A DNA stretch of 50,855 nt from Phytobacter massiliensis JC163 (lineage in GTDB: Bacteria; Pseudomonadota; Gammaproteobacteria; Enterobacterales; Enterobacteriaceae). Positions 49,885 to 50,855 of the stretch are shown piece after piece. A program made the position numbers and the translations under genes. Each line of letters opens with the position of its first letter. Position 1 is the first letter of the stretch. The notes beneath the pieces are model-generated. The model was not told where the DNA came from. It ran no database searches and saw only the letters and a program-made list of their open reading frames with translations. The stretch is taken from assembly GCF_000321045.1 (NCBI RefSeq), contig NZ_HE578947.1, positions 473,700 through 524,554 on the forward strand, read 5' to 3'.

Positions 49885-50246
49885 ATGACTTATGGACAAG
49901 CTTATCTTCTTGGCTGGAAGAAGGGTTTTAATTTTAGCGGCATGGCCAGCAGGTTGGAATTCTGGTCTTTTTTCTTATTAACCTGGCCATCGTCGCGTTA
50001 CCGCTCGCGGTCTGGTTGCTGGTGATGCAGTACGACTATCAGTTCGGCGTTTTTATATTTTTCGCGTTGCCGCTCAGCGTTATCCTGTTGCTGATTATGA
50101 TCGTCCCGGTGCTGGCCGTTGGCTGCCGCAGGATGCACGATATTGGCCGTTCAGGCTGGTGGTTCGCCCTGTGCCTGTTTATCCCGTGGTTCCTGATCGT
50201 CGCGCTATGGCTGTGCTGCCTTAAGCCGGCTTCATCTTCTCGCTAA
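49885..50246 (+). pseudogene. DUF805 inner-membrane protein, frameshifted
   Basis: The frame from 49885 reads MTYGQAYLLGWKKGFNFSG and ASRLEFWSFF, a clear DUF805 start, then becomes nonsense and stops at 50023-50025. The expected continuation LINLAIVALPLAVWLLVMQYD and CRRMHDIGRSGWW (the family motif RRxHDxxRSGWW) is in another frame to 50246. One base is missing, probably in the T run and following bases at 49968-49980. Joined, the protein would be about 120 residues with three or four membrane helices, the family's usual size. Either a broken gene or a sequencing error. The end overlaps the convergent LysR gene by 26 bases. Confidence 0.8.
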
Positions 50247-50855
50247 GATAATCAATCATCGCCCGCATTCTGGCGGGCATATGTTTGTTGCCTGACCACA
50301 GCAGCCACAGCTGGCCGGAGTAGCTGCTGATAAATTCCCATTCCGGCAGTACCGGCACTATTTCGCCGCTTGCCAGCGCCTCACGCGCGGTAAACAGGGG
50401 CAGGCTGCCGATACCGAGATGCTGTTTCACGGCATCCAGCCGCACGGCGGTATGGTTGGCGGCATAGCGGCCACGGGTCTGAACGGTCTCCGTTTTACCG
50501 TCGCGGCGGAACTTCCAGCGTGAATCGGCAGGCGTTTCGCCAAGGGTAATACAGCTGTGCTCGCGCAGATCCTGCGGCGTTTGCGGGCAGCCGTGCCGTT
50601 GCAGATATTCAGGCGTCGCGCAGATAGCGTGGTGGACAGGCATCAGCGGCTTGCCGTACAGCCCCGGCGACGGCGTATGGGTGATGCGCAGCGCCAGGTC
50701 GATGCCGTCGTCAATCAAATCCAGTACGCGGTCTTCCAGCCGCAGGCAGACATCGACCTGCGGGTAGCGGTTAAAAAACTCCAGCATCAGCGGATGTATC
50801 ACAAAGCGCCCCACCGCTTTCGGCACGCTTAGCGTCAGCTTGCCCTGCGCAACCG
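50221..50855 (-). CDS. LysR-family regulator, effector-binding domain (partial)
   Basis: The open frame runs off the right edge, so the N-terminal helix-turn-helix lies outside the window. What remains is a LysR effector domain: GKLTLSVPKAVGRFVIHPLM, FFNRYPQVDVCLRLEDRVLDLIDDGIDLALRI, and LGIGSLPLFTAREALASGEIVPVLPEW, typical of the YafC/DsdC-like branch. The specific role cannot be read. Confidence 0.85.
   Translation of the reverse strand, partial: VAQGKLTLSVPKAVGRFVIHPLMLEFFNRYPQVDVCLRLEDRVLDLIDDGIDLALRITHTPSPGLYGKPLMPVHHAICATPEYLQRHGCPQTPQDLREHSCITLGETPADSRWKFRRDGKTETVQTRGRYAANHTAVRLDAVKQHLGIGSLPLFTAREALASGEIVPVLPEWEFISSYSGQLWLLWSGNKHMPARMRAMIDYLSEKMKPA

Overview
The window is a chromosomal segment of a member of the Enterobacteriaceae, close to Escherichia, Salmonella, Enterobacter and Klebsiella. 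Gene order follows the E. coli 99-to-0.5-minute region around the threonine operon: ettA-slt-trpR-yjjX-gpmB-rob-creABCD-arcA-yjjY-yjtD-thrLABC-yaaX-yaaA-yaaJ-talB-mog-satP-dnaKJ-nhaA-nhaR-rpsT-yaaY-ribF-ileS-lspA-fkpB-ispH-rihC. Most core proteins look nearly collinear with the E. coli ones. The genus cannot be fixed by reading alone. No tRNA, rRNA, CRISPR, prophage or intact insertion sequence was seen.

Layout. Positions 1-5022 hold an accessory sugar-uptake locus. A five-gene minus-strand operon encodes PTS IIA, IIB and IIC of the L-ascorbate (UlaA) type, an AlsE-like phosphoketose 3-epimerase and a second transaldolase. It is divergent from a LacI-family regulator. The gap between them holds two near-identical palindromic operators and a CRP site placed for class II activation. 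Positions 5023-5369 hold a REP/BIME element flanked by two identical terminator hairpins. Positions 5370-18055 are core: translation factor EttA, lytic transglycosylase, Trp repressor, the Cre two-component system with a consensus cre tag before creD, and ArcA. Positions 18056-27761 carry the threonine operon with its leader and attenuator, the yaa genes, talB and mog. Positions 27762-30467 hold an MHS-family transporter and a ClC-type channel facing each other, in place of the E. coli yaaW-yaaI genes. Then come satP, dnaK and dnaJ.

Positions 34627-38671 are a second accessory island: a Tsx/OmpK-like outer-membrane channel, an exported Cys-type sulfatase, and a large protein with two IS1 InsA-like zinc ribbons. 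After nhaA (interrupted by a one-base frameshift) and nhaR comes a third small accessory cassette, 40949-42380: a monooxygenase-fold protein, a double-ACT-domain protein and an ArsR-family regulator, with a perfect inverted repeat over the first ribosome-binding site. The right end is core (rpsT to rihC), then a frameshifted DUF805 gene and a LysR-family gene cut by the window edge.

Points most worth a second look are the PTS/epimerase/transaldolase operon and its control region, the channel-sulfatase-zinc ribbon island, the ArsR/ACT/monooxygenase cassette, the two single-base frameshifts, and an IleS with an altered editing motif and an extra stretch of about 11 residues.
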